Part shown: in pieces, positions 13,979 through 14,851 of the stretch
How the letters are laid out: every line of letters starts with the position of its first letter
Position numbering within the stretch: position 1 is the first letter of the stretch
DNA from: Micromonosporaceae bacterium
GTDB taxonomy: Bacteria > Actinomycetota > Actinomycetes > Mycobacteriales > Micromonosporaceae
DNA length: 14,851 bases
Direction of reading: 5' to 3'
Assembly: GCA_017354595.1 (NCBI GenBank)
Contig: JAFMQQ010000027.1
Span: 1 to 14,851, forward strand
Program-made: the position numbers and the translations under genes
The notes under the pieces: generated by a model
What the model was told of the DNA's origin: nothing
Databases searched by the model: none
What the model saw: the letters and a program-made list of their open reading frames with translations, nothing else

Positions 13979-13984
13979 CGGCAG

Positions 13985-14443
13985 GTGCGACTCTCCGCCC
14001 GGGTGGACTACGCGTTGCGCGCCGTGGTTGAACTCGCCGCCACCGGCGCCGGGGCGGCGCATCCGGTGACCGCCGACCAGCTCGCCAAGGCGCAGGCGAT
14101 CCCGCCGAAGTTCCTGGAGAGCATCCTGCTGCAGCTGCGTCGCGGTGGCGTGGTCAATGCGCAGCGCGGGCCGGAGGGTGGCTACTGGCTGGCCCGCCCG
14201 GCCGGCGAGATCTCGCTCGCCGACGTGATCCGGGTGATCGACGGGCCGCTGGCGAATGTCCGCGGTCAGCGCCCGGAGGACCTGGGTTACCAGGGGGCCG
14301 CCACGTCACTGCAGGACGTCTGGATCGCGCTGCGGGCCAGCGAACGGGAGATCCTGGAGCTGGTCACGCTCGGCGACGTGGCCGCCGGCGAGTTGCCCGA
14401 GCGGGTACGCAAGCTGGCCGCTGATCCGAACGCCTGGATCTGA
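13985..14443 (+). CDS. Rrf2-family transcriptional regulator without cysteines
   Basis: This 152-residue protein is a winged-helix regulator of the Rrf2 family (relatives IscR, NsrR, CymR, RsrR). The start MRLSARVDYALRAVVELA (GTG read as Met), the recognition part KAQAIPPKFLESILLQLRRG and the wing GPEGGYWLARPAGEISLADV are typical, as is VIDGPLANVRGQRPED. It has no cysteine at all, so it cannot bind an iron-sulfur cluster with the three Cys used by IscR or NsrR; sensing by another ligand or partner, as in CymR, is more likely. The GTG at 13985 matches the family N-terminus and lies behind a -10-like element and a large dyad that suggests autoregulation. The frame is open upstream to 13733, but those codons do not look like Rrf2 sequence. 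Its targets are not evident from the window. Confidence 0.92.
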   Translation: MRLSARVDYALRAVVELAATGAGAAHPVTADQLAKAQAIPPKFLESILLQLRRGGVVNAQRGPEGGYWLARPAGEISLADVIRVIDGPLANVRGQRPEDLGYQGAATSLQDVWIALRASEREILELVTLGDVAAGELPERVRKLAADPNAWI

Positions 14444-14444
14444 A

Positions 14445-14459
14445 GCGCCGGCGCGGCGC
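14445..14459. terminator. Hairpin between the convergent Rrf2 and HxlR genes
   Basis: GCGCCG at 14445-14450 and CGGCGC at 14454-14459 form a 6-bp all-GC stem with a 3-nt loop. It fills the 18-bp gap between the two stop codons and could end transcription from both sides. Confidence 0.5.
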
Positions 14460-14461
14460 GC

Positions 14462-14851
14462 TCACTGGTACCGGCCGGCGGAGGTGACCCGCGGCGGCGG
14501 GGCGGTGCGCTGCAGTTCCGGGCGTCCGGGTGCGGTCAGCCAGCCGGGCAGCAGGTAGGCACCCGGACCCTTGCGCGCGCCCGGCCCGCTGCGGGCCGCC
14601 ACCTCACTGGCCTGCAGCGGACGCTTGCACGCCGCGCAGACCATCAACGCGTGCGTCTCCTGGCCACACTCACGATGCACGATGGTGACCGGTGCACCAT
14701 CGTCCTCGCTGGCCCACGTGTCGCCCCAGCGCATCAGCGACAGCAGCACGGGCAGGAAGTCGACGCCCGCCTCGGCCAGCCGGTACCGGTACCGCACGGG
14801 TCGGCTCTCGTACGGCTCCCGGGTCACCATCTCGTGGCGTACCAACGTGTT
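14462..14851 (-). CDS. HxlR-family winged-helix regulator, partial
   Basis: The C-terminal 129 codons are present; the gene runs off the right end, so the start and most of the DNA-binding domain are outside. The visible part begins within the wing, with LVRHEMVTREPYESRPVRYR followed by YRLAEAGVDFLPVLLSLMRW, which is the HxlR pattern. After this a tail contains HRECGQETHALMVCAACKRP, with one Cys followed by a C-x2-C pair, a zinc-ribbon-like arrangement seen in other actinobacterial HxlR proteins. The last 50 residues are Gly/Pro/Arg-rich. HxlR proteins usually respond to redox or small electrophiles and often control the divergent neighbour, which would lie beyond this window. The gene converges on the Rrf2 gene. 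Confidence 0.85.
   Translation of the reverse strand, partial: NTLVRHEMVTREPYESRPVRYRYRLAEAGVDFLPVLLSLMRWGDTWASEDDGAPVTIVHRECGQETHALMVCAACKRPLQASEVAARSGPGARKGPGAYLLPGWLTAPGRPELQRTAPPPRVTSAGRYQ

Noticed and set aside
13733..13984. An extended start for the Rrf2 protein, or a small separate gene, in the 256-bp gap
   Set aside because: The frame is open but low in complexity, carries a 15-bp tandem repeat, and the Rrf2 family begins at the GTG at 13985, which has its own promoter-like element.
1..14851. CRISPR arrays, tRNA or rRNA genes, insertion sequences, phage genes and a new defence system
   Set aside because: No regularly spaced repeats, no cloverleaf with a conserved T-arm, and no transposase, integrase or nuclease-like proteins were seen.

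Overview
This window reads as chromosomal DNA from a very GC-rich actinomycete. Codons end mostly in G or C, GTG and TTG starts are common, several genes look leaderless, and the proteins are actinobacterial in style (SigE-family sigma factor, LCP protein, HxlR regulator with a C-terminal Cys motif). The order lgt, gltB, gltD, pyk, tesB and the abundance of GGTACC suggest Micromonosporaceae, but that placement is inference from general knowledge, not a search result.

Layout. Positions 189-8793 form a plus-strand block: lgt (lipoprotein diacylglyceryl transferase with a long acidic tail), a group A FAD monooxygenase with its own ribosome binding site, then gltB and gltD, which overlap by 8 bp and encode the two subunits of NADPH glutamate synthase. 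Positions 8790-11243 form a minus-strand block: a SigE-family sigma factor, a translationally coupled single-pass membrane protein (probable anti-sigma or regulatory partner), and a LytR-CpsA-Psr (LCP) protein. The LCP and gltD genes converge and share the four bases CTAG. From 11327 the plus strand carries pyk (pyruvate kinase), tesB (acyl-CoA thioesterase II, coupled to pyk through a TTG start), and an Rrf2-family regulator. The window ends inside a minus-strand HxlR-family regulator.

How the genes work together. GltB and GltD are one enzyme. The sigma factor and the membrane protein form an obvious signalling pair, and the LCP protein next to them suggests an envelope-related output. Pyk and TesB are co-transcribed central carbon and acyl-CoA enzymes. 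The Rrf2 gene lies behind a 30-bp nested dyad that overlaps its promoter and is the clearest candidate operator in the window.

Most of the window is ordinary core metabolism. No CRISPR array, transposase, integrase, rRNA or tRNA was seen, and I do not claim a new defence or biosynthetic system. The best leads are the Rrf2 dyad, a hairpin that could mask the gltB ribosome binding site, an LCP domain that lacks the usual segment between its GSD and RSDT motifs, and the sigma/membrane-partner/LCP cluster.
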